Both the position numbers and the translations under genes were made by a program. A DNA stretch of 64,000 nt from Pseudomonadota bacterium (GTDB lineage Bacteria > Desulfobacterota > Desulfobulbia > Desulfobulbales > Desulfocapsaceae). Positions 1-9,058 of the stretch are shown in pieces (the first letter of the stretch is position 1; every line of letters starts with the position of its first letter). Below the pieces are notes generated by a model. The model was not told where the DNA came from, made no database searches, and saw only the letters and a program-made list of their open reading frames with translations. The stretch spans positions 1 through 64,000 of the forward strand of contig JAHIUA010000012.1 in the NCBI GenBank assembly GCA_018817385.1. The letters are read 5' to 3'.

Positions 1-150
1 CTTAGACATAAATCTGCTGCAAATTTGACAAATCGGCCCATATTTCCATAGATTTTCGTTAAATAGGCCTGCTATTCGCCTCAAATCCATGAAAATCTGG
101 TCTCGATTTTTCTAATTTTCGCTACGATTCTCTAAATCCGACAGACTCCT
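1..150 (-). repeat. MITE-like repeat family A, copy 1 (cut by window edge)
   Basis: Read on the minus strand, bases 150 to 1 match 32263-32408 in the opposite orientation with only about eight differences over some 143 bases. The fuller copy at 32 kb shows imperfect terminal inverted repeats of about 16 bp (GGAGYCTGTCGGAYTT). Here the outer terminal repeat lies beyond base 1. The inner end begins exactly where the adjacent DJ-1/PfpI reading frame stops resembling its family, so this copy appears to have inserted into that gene. No coding potential is seen inside. A miniature inverted-repeat element moved by a transposase encoded elsewhere is the simplest reading. Confidence 0.75.
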
Positions 151-539
151 AGATCGGCAATATCCTCCCAATGGGTTGTGACATTTTCGCTTGTCAATAC
201 GCCAGCTGCTGCCAACAAAAAGCCCCCCGTGCAAACGGATGTCACAAGCTTTGCTTTCTTTGCCTGTTGCGCAATCCACTCGAGTACCTGTCCTTTAGCC
301 ATCTCTTGACTGTGTACCCCACCTGCGTCAATCAAGACATCTATTTTGGCCTGATCGTGAAATCCATAAGCAGGAATCACCCTATACCCGCCCCGAGCCA
401 GAACAGTACCACCTGTTTCACCAACTAAAAAGACATTAAATGGCTGGCCAGCGTTACAAATCCTTGATGCCGTCGAAAAGACCTCAAATGATCCTGAAAA
501 ATCAAGGTCCTCTGCCTGATCATATATAAATTCCCACAT
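132..539 (-). pseudogene. DJ-1/PfpI family protein, 3' end lost to repeat A
   Basis: The 135-residue product starts like a PfpI-type class I glutamine-amidotransferase-like protein (IYDQAEDLDFSGSFEVFS) and carries the nucleophile elbow VCTGGFLLAAAG, whose Cys is the family's reactive residue, followed by the usual TTHWEDIADL. The family normally runs to about 190-200 residues. After ADL the frame reads only GVCRI and stops, and those codons are the terminal repeat of element A. The gene is therefore truncated by insertion and has lost its C-terminal third. These proteins act as glyoxalase/chaperone-like or amidase-like enzymes, or as sensor domains of AraC-type regulators; the function here is unknown. 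Start: an ATG behind an AAAGGTGA-like ribosome site; a second ATG four bases upstream is in another frame. Confidence 0.75.
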
Positions 540-572
540 TCATACTGTCACCTTTCAGCCACGACTCCACTC

Positions 573-1268
573 TCAGCGGACGCGCAGGACCATGAGAATA
601 ACGATTCCTGCCTCATAGAGAAGATATAAGGGACCGCCCATGAGCAGCATATTGACAATATCCGGAGTTGGTGTCAGCAAGGCGGCCAGGATGGCAATCA
701 ACAGGAGCGCATACCGCCTGTTTTTCTCATAAAAACTCCTGGAGAAGACGCCAACCTTGGCCATAAAAACCATAAAAATTGGCAATTCAAAAACAACTCC
801 GAAGGCCAGAATAAATATGGTGGTGAAATTGACGAAACGTCCGATGGAAATAACCGGCTGCAGGTCGGCAGAGCCAAAGCCGAGAAGAAACGTAATACCT
901 AGAGGCAGGGTGACAAAAAAACAGAACAGAGTCCCTGCATAAAAAAGGAGACAGGTAAAGAGGATAAAGAAAAAAAGGTGCCTCCCCTCCACCCCGAAAG
1001 GTTTTCCCAGCGCCCGCCAGAGGACGGTCATAATCCAGGGCATGAGGCCGTAGAGAGCAGCAAAAAGGGCCAGCTTGACATGGGCCAGGAAAGGGCCGGC
1101 CACAGAGAAGAAATAGAGTTTATCTGCCAGGTGCTCCTGGACAAGGTGCAGCAGTTCCGGAGAAAGAAAAAAGACCACCGCTGTCATCAGCATGATACTG
1201 AGACCCAGAGCACGGATCGACTTTCTCAGTTCAGAAAGAAAAATAACCAGGGTGTTATGTGTGTCCAT
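573..1268 (-). CDS. tatC: Sec-independent protein translocase TatC
   Basis: TatC is the multi-spanning receptor of the twin-arginine translocase; with TatA/TatB it exports folded proteins across the inner membrane. The 231-residue product is strongly hydrophobic with about six membrane helices. It contains the family stretch FGVVFELPIFMVFMAKVGV and the late segment LLTPTPDIVNMLLMGGPLYLLYE, in which the TPTPD loop and the PLYLLYE helix are typical. The N-terminus (FLSELRKSIRALG) matches the family's HLxELRxR start. I chose ATG at 1268 over an in-frame TTG nine bases upstream; neither has a strong ribosome site. No tatA or tatB lies next to it, which is common when tat genes are dispersed. It is slightly shorter than the usual 240-260 residues. 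Confidence 0.9.
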   Translation of the reverse strand: MDTHNTLVIFLSELRKSIRALGLSIMLMTAVVFFLSPELLHLVQEHLADKLYFFSVAGPFLAHVKLALFAALYGLMPWIMTVLWRALGKPFGVEGRHLFFFILFTCLLFYAGTLFCFFVTLPLGITFLLGFGSADLQPVISIGRFVNFTTIFILAFGVVFELPIFMVFMAKVGVFSRSFYEKNRRYALLLIAILAALLTPTPDIVNMLLMGGPLYLLYEAGIVILMVLRVR

Positions 1269-1502
1269 TGCAGGCAAAATCCGATACCCGGGCTGATGTT
1301 TGCGGTAAAGAGCAGCTTCAGTGCTTTGTGTGAGAATCTGCGGCTAAGATAGCAGATGCCATTTCGAAAAGCAATTTGATAGAGGTTGATTTCACCCCCC
1401 AGCCATGATAAAAACGAAGACCACGGTACTTAGGTCTCTCATGACCAGAGGGACACCCTCACCTACAGTTAACGATCATCATAACCTGAGACAAACTTCA
1501 CC

Positions 1503-2780
1503 ATGCTTGAACTACGTTTTATCAGAGAAAACCTGGATCTCATCCGCAAAAAAACAGGAAAAAGAGGCCTGCCAACGGACAACGTTGACGAATTTGCCAC
1601 CATAGACCAGCAGCGTCTGCACCTGCTGCAGGAGGTGGAGGGCTTAAAGAATACCCGCAACACCGTCTCCAAAGAGATCGCCCAGCTCAAAAAGGGCAGC
1701 GCAGAAGAGAAAAAAGAGGCAGATCGTCTTATCCCTGAGATGCGCAAGACCTCTGACCACATTAAGAAGTTGGATCAAAAACTCGCTGAGATTCAAAGCA
1801 GGCTGCAGGACCTGGTCCTCTCCATCCCCAACCTCTGCAGCGATGATGTCCCTGAAGGACAAGACGACAGCGACAACCTGGAAATCAGGAAATGGGGGGA
1901 GAAACCTCAATTCTCTTTCCCGGCCAAGCCCCACTGGGAAATTGGCGAGGCCCTGAAGATCCTCGACTTTGAACGGGCCGCCAAACTCTCCGGTGCCCGT
2001 TTTGCCCTCCTCACCGGTCTTGCCTCTAAGCTGGAACGGGCATTAACAAATTTCATGCTCGATCTCCACACCGAGAGACATGGCTACCAGGAGGTCCTCC
2101 CTCCTTTTCTGGTCAACTCCGCGTCCTTGACGGCCACCGGTCAGCTGCCAAAATTTGCCGATGATCTCTTCCGAATCAAAGATTGGGATCTCTACCTTAT
2201 CCCCACTGCCGAGGTGCCAGTCACCAACATCTACCGCGATGAAACTCTGGATGAGAAGGATCTACCCATCAAATTGACTGCCTACACCCCCTGCTTCCGT
2301 TCCGAGGCCGGCTCCTACGGTCGAGACACCAAAGGACTCATCCGTCAACACCAGTTTGACAAGGTAGAACTGGTCAAGTTCACCACTCCCGAGACCTCTA
2401 GCCAGGAACTGGAAAATCTGCTGGCTGATGCAGAAGAAGTTCTGCAACTGCTGGGCCTCCACTATCGGGTGGTTACCCTCTGTAGTGGAGACCTCGGTTT
2501 TTCCGCAACCAAGACCTATGACATCGAGGTCTGGCTTCCAGGCCAAAATGCCTATCGCGAGATCTCCTCCTGTTCTAACTTCCTCGACTTCCAGGCTCGA
2601 CGAGGAGGCATCCGCTATCGCCCCAGTGGTCAGAAAAAAAGCCGGCTGGTTCACACCCTGAACGGTTCTGGACTGGCCGTGGGCAGGACCCTGCTTGCCG
2701 TCCTCGAAAACTACCAACAGGAAGACGGAAGCGTTATCATCCCTGAGGTCTTGGCCCCCTACTTCGAAAAACGCTTTTAG
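1503..2780 (+). CDS. serS: Serine--tRNA ligase
   Basis: Seryl-tRNA synthetase charges tRNA-Ser, and tRNA-Sec as the first step to selenocysteine, in the cytoplasm. The 425-residue product has the family's N-terminal domain [17 protein letters not shown] followed by a charged helical hairpin (about residues 30-105) that recognises the long variable arm of the tRNA. The class II catalytic core follows, with motif 2 ([19 protein letters not shown]), the substrate-binding stretch [15 protein letters not shown] and motif 3 ([16 protein letters not shown]). Length is standard. It stands alone, divergent from tatC and convergent with the sigma-54 activator downstream; a strong hairpin separates the two 3' ends. 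Confidence 0.97.
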   Translation: MLELRFIRENLDLIRKKTGKRGLPTDNVDEFATIDQQRLHLLQEVEGLKNTRNTVSKEIAQLKKGSAEEKKEADRLIPEMRKTSDHIKKLDQKLAEIQSRLQDLVLSIPNLCSDDVPEGQDDSDNLEIRKWGEKPQFSFPAKPHWEIGEALKILDFERAAKLSGARFALLTGLASKLERALTNFMLDLHTERHGYQEVLPPFLVNSASLTATGQLPKFADDLFRIKDWDLYLIPTAEVPVTNIYRDETLDEKDLPIKLTAYTPCFRSEAGSYGRDTKGLIRQHQFDKVELVKFTTPETSSQELENLLADAEEVLQLLGLHYRVVTLCSGDLGFSATKTYDIEVWLPGQNAYREISSCSNFLDFQARRGGIRYRPSGQKKSRLVHTLNGSGLAVGRTLLAVLENYQQEDGSVIIPEVLAPYFEKRF

Positions 2781-2782
2781 CA

Positions 2783-2834
2783 CCATTCCGACGCCACAGC
2801 CACTTCTTCCCTGGTGACTGTGGCGTCGGAATGG
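2783..2834. terminator. Long perfect hairpin between convergent genes
   Basis: Seventeen bases at 2783-2799 (CCATTCCGACGCCACAG) are perfectly complementary to 2818-2834, leaving an 18-base loop that can pair further. It lies between the stop codons of serS (+) and the sigma-54 activator (-). There is no U-tract after either arm, so it may act as a bidirectional 3'-end barrier or with Rho rather than as a classic intrinsic terminator. Confidence 0.65.
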
Positions 2835-2933
2835 GAAATTCCAGGAGCAGGCGAAGATGCCTGCGCCCTTGGCCCCTGGACAAGAGGACAGCAATGGAGA
2901 ACCATCGAATCTGAAAGGACTTTTTTTCTGCAA

Positions 2934-4469
2934 CTAAACCGTCAAGCCGTACCGTTTTATCTTTTTGAACAGGCCTTGCCGGGTTATCTGTAATAGCTTG
3001 GCAGCCTGAGTCTTGTTTCCCTCTGTCTCCGCAAGGGCCTTGACTATGAGTCTTTTTTCCAGGGTCGTAACTTGGTCAGGAAGGGCATACTCGTTCTCCA
3101 GTACGTGCATCTCTCCCATCCGGTTACTAGAGGCAAAGGCGCGCAGGTCACGAGAACAGGTTTCCACCTCCATCGGCAGATCATTTCCAGTCAAGGCCAC
3201 CAGACGTTCTACCTCTTTCAACAGCTGACGGACATTACCGGGCCAGGGATATTCCTCAAAGAGGGCCAGCAGCTTAGGACTGAATCCAGCCACCTTCTTT
3301 TTGAAACGGCGATTGGTGTCCTCCAGAAAAGAAAGCGCCAGAGGAAGTATATCTTCCCTTCGTTCACGGAGGGGAGGAATTTCAATCTCCACAGAAAAAA
3401 GTCGAAAAAACAGATCCTTACGAAAATTCCCCTTTTCAACTTCTTCGGCAAGGTTGCGATTGGTCGCCGAAATAAGACGTACATCGTAAGGAATAATGAC
3501 ACTGCTGCCAAGCCTGCTTCCCTCCTGTTCCTGAATGGCCCGCAGAAATTTGGGCTGGACCTGGAGAGGCATCTCACCGATCTCATCCAGAAACAAGGAG
3601 CCGCCTTCTGCTTCTTCAAAACGTCCCTTGCGACTGTGATCTGCACCGGTAAAGGCCCCTTTTTCGTGACCAAAAAACTCACTTTCCACCAGTGACTCCG
3701 GAATACAGGCGCAGTTGACCGGCAGAAAGACATGGTCACTTCTTTCTCCGTTTTCATGGATCATCCTGGCCACAAGCTCCTTTCCTGTCCCGTTTTCTCC
3801 CTGAATGAGGACATTGACAGGGGTATTACGAACGACCCAGACCATTTCAAGTACCGCCCGCATAGACGGACTCTCAGCAATAAATCGTCCTCCCCGCACT
3901 GATGCAAGCTCCAGACGATTAACTTCCGTATCAAGCTCATCTGCAATCTTCAGAATTTTCTTGTTCAGCAGCATCGACTCTATGGAGGTGGAAAGATAGC
4001 CTGTAAACTCTTCCAGTTCCTCTTGATCCTCCTGATCGAAATATCCTTTTCCCTCACTATTCAAGAGTTGTATGACACCAATAACTTCATTGCCGGTGAA
4101 ATTTTTAATGGGTGTACAGAGCGTATTACGACTATCAAACCCTGTCTGTTCATCGGCCTGCAGATGATAGCCGGCCACGGTATGCATATTATTTTCGATG
4201 ACACTCTTGCCACTGGCCATAACCCGACCGACAATACTCCCTTCCAGGGGTGGCTCAATGACATTCTTCTCCAGTCCTGTCCCGTACATTGAAATCAACG
4301 AACCAGTACCGGTCTCATCGAGAAAGATGGTACAGCGCTCCACGTGCATCAACTTAGGCAATACCCCAATATAAAACATTACCAGAGAGTTATATTCATC
4401 CATAGTCCAGCTGGCAGTCACTTGGGAGAGCCTGCGCCTGAGGACAGAGAGTTGATTTCCGAATTCCAT
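2934..4469 (-). CDS. Sigma-54-dependent activator with GAF sensor domain
   Basis: A bacterial enhancer-binding protein of 511 residues that should open sigma-54 promoters. Domains in order: an N-terminal GAF sensor (about residues 25-165, including FLDETGTGSLISMYG and VIGVIQLLNSEG), an AAA+ core with Walker A GENGTGKE, the sigma-54 contact loop GAFTGA and the LFLDEIGEMPLQVQPKFLRA segment, then a Fis-type helix-turn-helix at the C-terminus (GNKTQAAKLLQITRQGLFKK). There is no receiver domain, so it is likely to sense a small ligand or redox state directly, as NorR and FhlA do. No target can be assigned from the neighbours (serS and a sigma-70 factor). A good sigma-70-type promoter lies upstream at 4551-4579. 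Confidence 0.93.
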   Translation of the reverse strand: MEFGNQLSVLRRRLSQVTASWTMDEYNSLVMFYIGVLPKLMHVERCTIFLDETGTGSLISMYGTGLEKNVIEPPLEGSIVGRVMASGKSVIENNMHTVAGYHLQADEQTGFDSRNTLCTPIKNFTGNEVIGVIQLLNSEGKGYFDQEDQEELEEFTGYLSTSIESMLLNKKILKIADELDTEVNRLELASVRGGRFIAESPSMRAVLEMVWVVRNTPVNVLIQGENGTGKELVARMIHENGERSDHVFLPVNCACIPESLVESEFFGHEKGAFTGADHSRKGRFEEAEGGSLFLDEIGEMPLQVQPKFLRAIQEQEGSRLGSSVIIPYDVRLISATNRNLAEEVEKGNFRKDLFFRLFSVEIEIPPLRERREDILPLALSFLEDTNRRFKKKVAGFSPKLLALFEEYPWPGNVRQLLKEVERLVALTGNDLPMEVETCSRDLRAFASSNRMGEMHVLENEYALPDQVTTLEKRLIVKALAETEGNKTQAAKLLQITRQGLFKKIKRYGLTV

Positions 4470-4550
4470 AAAAACCCATATCCAGAAGATATTACAACAA
4501 TAAACGAAAACTTAGTTCACAATCGCAAACTATCTTTACAAATATTGTTT

Positions 4551-4579
4551 GTTGTATGCAACTTCAGTTACTTTGTCAA
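4551..4579 (-). promoter_or_regulatory. Putative sigma-70 promoter of the GAF activator gene
   Basis: On the minus strand a perfect TTGACA (4579-4574) is followed after 17 bases by TACAAC (4556-4551). Transcription would start near 4544, giving a leader of about 75 bases. Prediction from sequence only. Confidence 0.5.
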
Positions 4580-4597
4580 GCCAATCCCTTACCCTGC

Positions 4598-4864
4598 TCA
4601 TTTCCACACTGATAATAAGAGACGAAGCCTCATGAAAAGAATACAGATTATCGCCGCCAAGCCCAAGATCGGAAACTGGGTTGTCAGATCCATATCTCCT
4701 GCGCGATCAGCACCCGCTGCCAACCAAGCAAATATCTCGCCAACATGCTGGATCAACGCCAAAACAAGACAACAACAAACAATGGCCCGCTTATTGCTTA
4801 GAACCTCATGAAAAGTTCTCATTGACCAATCTCTTTCATTCATAAGGAAAAGCCAATGCAACAC
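4598..4864 (-). CDS. Possible small two-helix membrane protein
   Basis: A reading frame of up to 88 codons; a shorter start at MRTFHEVLSNKRAIVCC is also possible and has a purine-rich AAAGAG stretch upstream. The product has two clear hydrophobic segments (AIVCCCLVLALIQHVGEIFA and FPILGLAAIICILFMRLRLL) separated by a short polar loop. I recognise no family. It lies divergently against the sigma factor gene, and its 5' end overlaps that gene's first codons. It ends just upstream of the activator promoter. The alternating hydrophobic pattern argues for a real gene, but nothing else does, so it may be a chance frame. Confidence 0.3.
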   Translation of the reverse strand: MLHWLFLMNERDWSMRTFHEVLSNKRAIVCCCLVLALIQHVGEIFAWLAAGADRAGDMDLTTQFPILGLAAIICILFMRLRLLLSVWK

Positions 4865-5986
4865 ACATATGAAGAAAAGCAGGATAAATGCCCGAACAAC
4901 ATGATCCGCCGCTCGTTAAGTCAAGCTATGGAGAACAAACAACCCCCCTCTCTCGTTGAACAGGAGCTCCAATCGACAAGGCTCCTCAGCCATGAAGAGG
5001 AAATCAGACACACGAAAACAATTCGAGAAAACTTCCACACCATCATTCTCGGTATTAGAGCGATCCAGTCCCCTTGCCAAGAGATCCTTACTCTGCAGAA
5101 CCTTCTGCAGACATGGGAGAAAAAAGACAGCCCGATCAAACCAGGAAAACGGCGTCTGGATCACACGATTACCACCTTGGAATCAGCCGCCAAAAAACGA
5201 CCGCAAGACCATGCCCTGGTCAGCCTTTTGACACAGCACAAAGCGCTGGCCAAGGAAATCGAGACAGCTAAAGATATCCTTATCACCACCAATATCCGCC
5301 TGGTCTCTTCCATTGCCAAGCGCTATACCGACAGAGGCTTAAGCCTGGCCGACCTCACCCAGGAAGGATGCATTGGCCTCATGCGTGCCGTCTTCCGCTT
5401 TGACCACAACACCGGCAGACGCTTTTCCACATATGCCTCCTGGTGGATCCGCCAGGCCATTACCAGGGCCATCCCGGAAAAGACCAGAACGATCAAACTG
5501 CCAGCCCACTTCCTTGTCTCCTGCAACCATTTCAACAAGTCCTTCACTTCCCTCCATCAGCGATTAGGAAGAAGACCAACCATAGGCGAATTATCGCAGA
5601 CCACCTACATGCCATACAACAAGATGCTCTCCATCATGGAGACCAGCAGGGAGCCGGTCTCCCTTGAAGAACCCGTAGGAGATAACGCTCAGACCCTGAT
5701 CCATGTCATTGCCGACCATAATTCATGTTCACCTGCTGACAACGCCATCACAGCAGACCTGAGCAGACAGATAGAAGGCATATTAGCCACCCTCAACGCC
5801 CGCGAGGCACAGGTCATTCGTCTCCGCTTCGGCATCGGGGTGAGCTGCGAATGCACACTGGATGAGGTGGGGAAAAAGTTCAACGTCTCCCGGGAACGAA
5901 TTCGTCAGATCGAGCAGGAGGCCCTGCAACGCCTCCGCCACCCAAACCGGAGCGATCACATCAGATGTTTCTTGGAGAGCAACTAA
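4856..5986 (+). CDS. RpoD/RpoS-like sigma-70 factor (group 2)
   Basis: An RNA polymerase sigma factor of 376 residues. The conserved core is intact: region 2 with NIRLVSSIAKRYTDRGLSLA, DLTQEGCIGLMRAVFRFD and the -10 reading segment STYASWWIRQAITRAI; a region 3 that is more divergent (KLPAHFLVSCNHFNKSF); and region 4.2 TLDEVGKKFNVSRERIRQIE for -35 contact. It lacks the long N-terminal region 1.1 and the large non-conserved insertion of the primary sigma, so I place it among the alternative group 2 factors. The N-terminal 100 residues are unusual and carry region 1.2-like LLSHEEEIRHTKTI. Start ATG follows AAGGAAA at good spacing. The regulon cannot be told from the neighbours. Confidence 0.88.
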   Translation: MQHTYEEKQDKCPNNMIRRSLSQAMENKQPPSLVEQELQSTRLLSHEEEIRHTKTIRENFHTIILGIRAIQSPCQEILTLQNLLQTWEKKDSPIKPGKRRLDHTITTLESAAKKRPQDHALVSLLTQHKALAKEIETAKDILITTNIRLVSSIAKRYTDRGLSLADLTQEGCIGLMRAVFRFDHNTGRRFSTYASWWIRQAITRAIPEKTRTIKLPAHFLVSCNHFNKSFTSLHQRLGRRPTIGELSQTTYMPYNKMLSIMETSREPVSLEEPVGDNAQTLIHVIADHNSCSPADNAITADLSRQIEGILATLNAREAQVIRLRFGIGVSCECTLDEVGKKFNVSRERIRQIEQEALQRLRHPNRSDHIRCFLESN

Positions 5987-6004
5987 CCTCTGCCAAAGGC
6001 CCCA

Positions 6005-6964
6005 CTACTCCAGAGCCAGTTCAAGCAGCCTGCTGATAAGACGAGTAAAGTCAATACCGGCAGCGGCGGCAGCCTGGGGAAAAAGGCTCGTCGGCGTCAT
6101 ACCGGGAATGGTATTTGTCTCAAGGAGATAAAGAGAGCCATCAGGAGTCAGGATCATATCGGTCCGCGAATAGCCCCTGAGACAGAGAGCTTTGTGGGCT
6201 TCAACGGCCAAGGCCTGCGCCCTGGCCGTTATCTCCGCATCAACTTCTGCAGGACAGATCTCCCGTGTCGCGCCCTCCTTGTACTTGGCGGTATAGTCAA
6301 AAAACTCATACTCCGCACCAGGGATGATCTCCACCAGCGGCAGAGGGGTCAAGTCACTATTTCCCAGCACCGCAACCGTGATCTCTCTTCCGGCCAGGAA
6401 CTGTTCCACCATCACTTCCGAATCATACTCGTAAGCAAGACGTATCCCCTCCCCTAACTGCTCCCTGTCATGGGCGATGGTCATGCCCAGACTGGACCCC
6501 TCACGGACCGGCTTGACCACCAGGGGAAGGGTAAGTATCTCCAGCAGACGATCAGGATCCTGACCATCCTCTGGCCTGGCCATTTCCCACTCGGCCACAG
6601 GCAATCCGTGGACACGATAAAGGGTCTTGGCCATGTTTTTATCCATGGCCAGGGCACTGCCCAAGACTCCCGAGCCCTGGTAGGGAATATCGAGCAGGTC
6701 AAGATAGCCCTGCACCCTCCCATCCTCCCCATAGCTCCCATGGAGGAGGATAAAAGCCACATCAATAGAGTCGGCGTCCTGGGCCAACAGGGTCAGATCC
6801 GTTTTAGGATCATATCTGCGAAGATCATATCGTTCACGATCCATGGCCGCTTCAACCCCGGCAGCGCCGGCCAGAGACACCTCCCGCTCTCCCGAGCGTC
6901 CACCGGCAAGCAACGCCACTCGAATCTTTTTCTTCTCTCCCACAACCACTCCTTCAATTCTCAT
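6005..6964 (-). CDS. ddl: D-alanine--D-alanine ligase
   Basis: Ddl joins two D-alanines with ATP to make the dipeptide cap of the peptidoglycan precursor. The 319-residue product shows the family start VALLAGGRSGEREVSL, the HGSYGEDGRVQGYLDLLDIP block, the ATP-grasp segments LVVKPVREGSSLGM and EQFLAGREITVAVLG, and the metal-binding end LLETNTIPGMTPTSL. Normal length. The gene stands alone, convergent with the sigma factor gene only 18 bases away, rather than in a mur cluster. The ribosome site is weak (GGAAAA before ATG). Confidence 0.95.
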   Translation of the reverse strand: MRIEGVVVGEKKKIRVALLAGGRSGEREVSLAGAAGVEAAMDRERYDLRRYDPKTDLTLLAQDADSIDVAFILLHGSYGEDGRVQGYLDLLDIPYQGSGVLGSALAMDKNMAKTLYRVHGLPVAEWEMARPEDGQDPDRLLEILTLPLVVKPVREGSSLGMTIAHDREQLGEGIRLAYEYDSEVMVEQFLAGREITVAVLGNSDLTPLPLVEIIPGAEYEFFDYTAKYKEGATREICPAEVDAEITARAQALAVEAHKALCLRGYSRTDMILTPDGSLYLLETNTIPGMTPTSLFPQAAAAAGIDFTRLISRLLELALE

Positions 6965-7351
6965 TTATTTTCCATAGCAGCTAACAATAGCACATCCCCC
7001 AAGAGACTCTCCCGGAGAATCTCGAATCAGAGTGCTTCCATATCTGCCATTACCCCTTCGCCAAACATGTCTTTTCCCACCGTAAGGAGATCACTGTCCC
7101 CTCAACAGCGATTGGCAACATTCCCCCAGCCCAAACAGCGAGCCCCATATGCATTCACAGTGACGAACCACAAAGAGTCCTCACCTTGAATGCTGAATCC
7201 CGACGCAGTGGATACTGTATTCCCTCTTGGCCATCAACGCCCTTGAGGATGCCGACAAGCACCATAACTATACATCAAGGTTTGTTCAACATCCACTTCC
7301 ACAGAGAATTCTTTGCTATTTTTTCCCTGTTGCCCGATATGATAAAAAAAT
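6965..7351. other. Intergenic stretch without recognisable features
   Basis: About 390 bases between the divergent ddl and glcD-type genes. Both strands hold only short frames without family resemblance or good ribosome sites. It must contain the ddl promoter. It ends at repeat B. Confidence 0.5.
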
Positions 7352-7504
7352 GGTACCTTTTCAGCAGCACTTCAGCTTCATCTCTTTCAGGTCTTCTCCA
7401 ATTGCACCAGTATGTTGCGAAGTCCTGACTGAAAAATATAAACCACTGCTAACCAATTCCAGAGCAGTTGGTTGTCAACCATTGAGTATTACTTGAATAG
7501 TTAC
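7352..7504 (+). repeat. MITE-like repeat family B, copy 1
   Basis: About 153 bases matching 48378-48529 in the same orientation at roughly 70 percent identity. The best-conserved blocks are TTCAGCAGCAC, AGGTCTTCTC and TTCGAAGTCCTG or its near match. Its right end (CTTGAATAGTTAC) corresponds to the terminal inverted repeat GTAACCRTTCAGC of the better preserved copy. The element stops five bases before the start codon of the glcD-type gene. Confidence 0.65.
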
Positions 7505-7509
7505 TGAAA

Positions 7510-8928
7510 ATGGATAAAGATCTCTTCGCCAAAATTGCTGCCATAGTCGGGCGCGAACACTGCAGTACCAGTGTCGAAGATCTGCATTGCTACTCCTATG
7601 ACGGCAGCAAGCAGTGTTTTCTCCCCGAGGCGGTAGCCATGCCGGACTCGACAGCTCAGGTTTCAGCCCTTCTCAAATTGGCCAATCACTATGAATTTCC
7701 TGTGGTGGCACGTGGTGCAGGAAGCGGAATGACAGGAGGGGCCCTGCCCATAGCAGGGGGCCTGGTAATAGCGTGTTCCCGCCTCAATCGCATCCTCGAA
7801 ATTGACCCGGACAATCAGATCGCCATAGTCCAGCCGGGAGTAATCACCGGAGAATTTCAGCAGACGCTGAAAAAATACAAGCTCTTCTATCCTCCTGATC
7901 CAGCCAGTCTCAAATTCTGCACCCTGGGAGGCAATGCTGCCGAGTGCGCCGGAGGTCCATCTGCTATCAAATATGGCGTGACCAAGGACTCCATCATCGG
8001 CCTGGAGGTGGTGCTGGCAGGCGGAGACATCCTTACCACCGGTACCCGTACGGAAAAAGGGGTTGTGGGCTACGATCTGACCAGGCTTTTCATCGGTTCC
8101 GAAGGCACTCTCGGGATTATCACCAAAATAGTCACCAGACTCCAGCCCCTGCCGGAGTGGAAAGAGACCTTCCTCCTTCAATCCACCTCCCTGCAAAAAA
8201 CCACGGAACTGGTGGCCAAAATCCTGCAGAACAACATACTCCCCTGCACCCTGGAGTACCTGGACCGAACCGCCCTCCGCATCGTCTCCCACCTCCTCCC
8301 CCAGACACCTGGAGAAGACATCCAAGCCATGCTCATCATTGAGATTGATGGCAGCAGAGACCATGTCCGCGACATGGCGGATCGCCTGCAAATACTGACC
8401 CGGAAGGAAAGCCACTGCACCCTGAAACAGGCAACAAGCGAGGGAGACATCAAAGAAATATGGCTGGCCAGACGCTCCATTTCACCTGCCTGTTTTAAGC
8501 TCAGCCCGACCAAGACCAGTGAAGACGTGGTCGTGCCCAGGACCCGTATTCCCGACCTTGTTCACTTCTGTGAGGCCCTGTCACAGAGACTGGAGCTCAC
8601 CATTCTTACCTTTGGACACGCCGGAGACGGCAACATCCACGTCAATATTATGACAGGCAATGGGGCCCCCCGGGAAATAACCAACGCTACAGAGGCCAAG
8701 AAAGAGCTCTTTGAGGAGGTAATTCGACTGGGAGGGACTCTTTCCGGAGAACATGGCGTGGGAATTACCAAATCCTCCTATCTCAGCCTTGAGCTGGACG
8801 CCACCACTCTCGGAGTCATGCGCAGCATAAAGAAGCTTTTCGATCCCAAAAATATCCTGAACCCAGGAAAAATATTCCCTGACGCCACCAAAAACAACAA
8901 CTCTCACTTTTCCAGAAAAAGCCATTGA
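7510..8928 (+). CDS. FAD-binding 2-hydroxyacid oxidase, GlcD / D-lactate dehydrogenase type
   Basis: A 472-residue FAD-linked oxidoreductase of the GlcD/Dld family, which oxidises D-lactate or glycolate and passes electrons to a membrane or Fe-S partner. The FAD-binding PCMH domain is seen in VVARGAGSGMTGGALPIAGG and in LGGNAAECAGGPSAIKYGVT. The C-terminal oxidase domain has the metal/substrate motif TFGHAGDGNIHVN and ends with SGEHGVGITKS and FDPKNILNPGKIF. Substrate cannot be fixed by eye. No partner Fe-S subunit (GlcF/LldE) is adjacent. The start codon is preceded by TACTGAAA with no Shine-Dalgarno sequence, because repeat B ends just before it; initiation may be weak or leaderless-like. 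Confidence 0.9.
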   Translation: MDKDLFAKIAAIVGREHCSTSVEDLHCYSYDGSKQCFLPEAVAMPDSTAQVSALLKLANHYEFPVVARGAGSGMTGGALPIAGGLVIACSRLNRILEIDPDNQIAIVQPGVITGEFQQTLKKYKLFYPPDPASLKFCTLGGNAAECAGGPSAIKYGVTKDSIIGLEVVLAGGDILTTGTRTEKGVVGYDLTRLFIGSEGTLGIITKIVTRLQPLPEWKETFLLQSTSLQKTTELVAKILQNNILPCTLEYLDRTALRIVSHLLPQTPGEDIQAMLIIEIDGSRDHVRDMADRLQILTRKESHCTLKQATSEGDIKEIWLARRSISPACFKLSPTKTSEDVVVPRTRIPDLVHFCEALSQRLELTILTFGHAGDGNIHVNIMTGNGAPREITNATEAKKELFEEVIRLGGTLSGEHGVGITKSSYLSLELDATTLGVMRSIKKLFDPKNILNPGKIFPDATKNNNSHFSRKSH

Positions 8929-8988
8929 CAGAAAGCCAACTTTTTTTTATATAAAAAGGATTGTTGTTTTTACTTTTTGTCTTTTTTA

Positions 8989-9017
8989 TTGAAAACCCGG
9001 GAAGCAAGTCCTATCTC
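8989..9017 (+). promoter_or_regulatory. Putative rpsU promoter
   Basis: TTGAAA at 8989 is followed after exactly 17 bases by TATCTC at 9012, within a very AT-rich leader upstream of rpsU. The -10 match is modest. Confidence 0.35.
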
Positions 9018-9058
9018 CGGCGTTTTTCCTAACTATATTGTTCTAACGGAGCCCCCAA

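Noticed and set aside
4344-4811. 155-codon + strand frame between the activator and the sigma factor
   Set aside because: Begins antisense to the activator gene, and the product is compositionally random; the opposite-strand membrane frame is more plausible.
6470-7189. 239-codon + strand frame overlapping ddl and the intergenic region
   Set aside because: Mostly antisense to ddl, with low-complexity, unstructured product.
7663-8415. 250-codon minus-strand frame inside the glcD-type gene
   Set aside because: Antisense to clear FAD-binding motifs; no family match.
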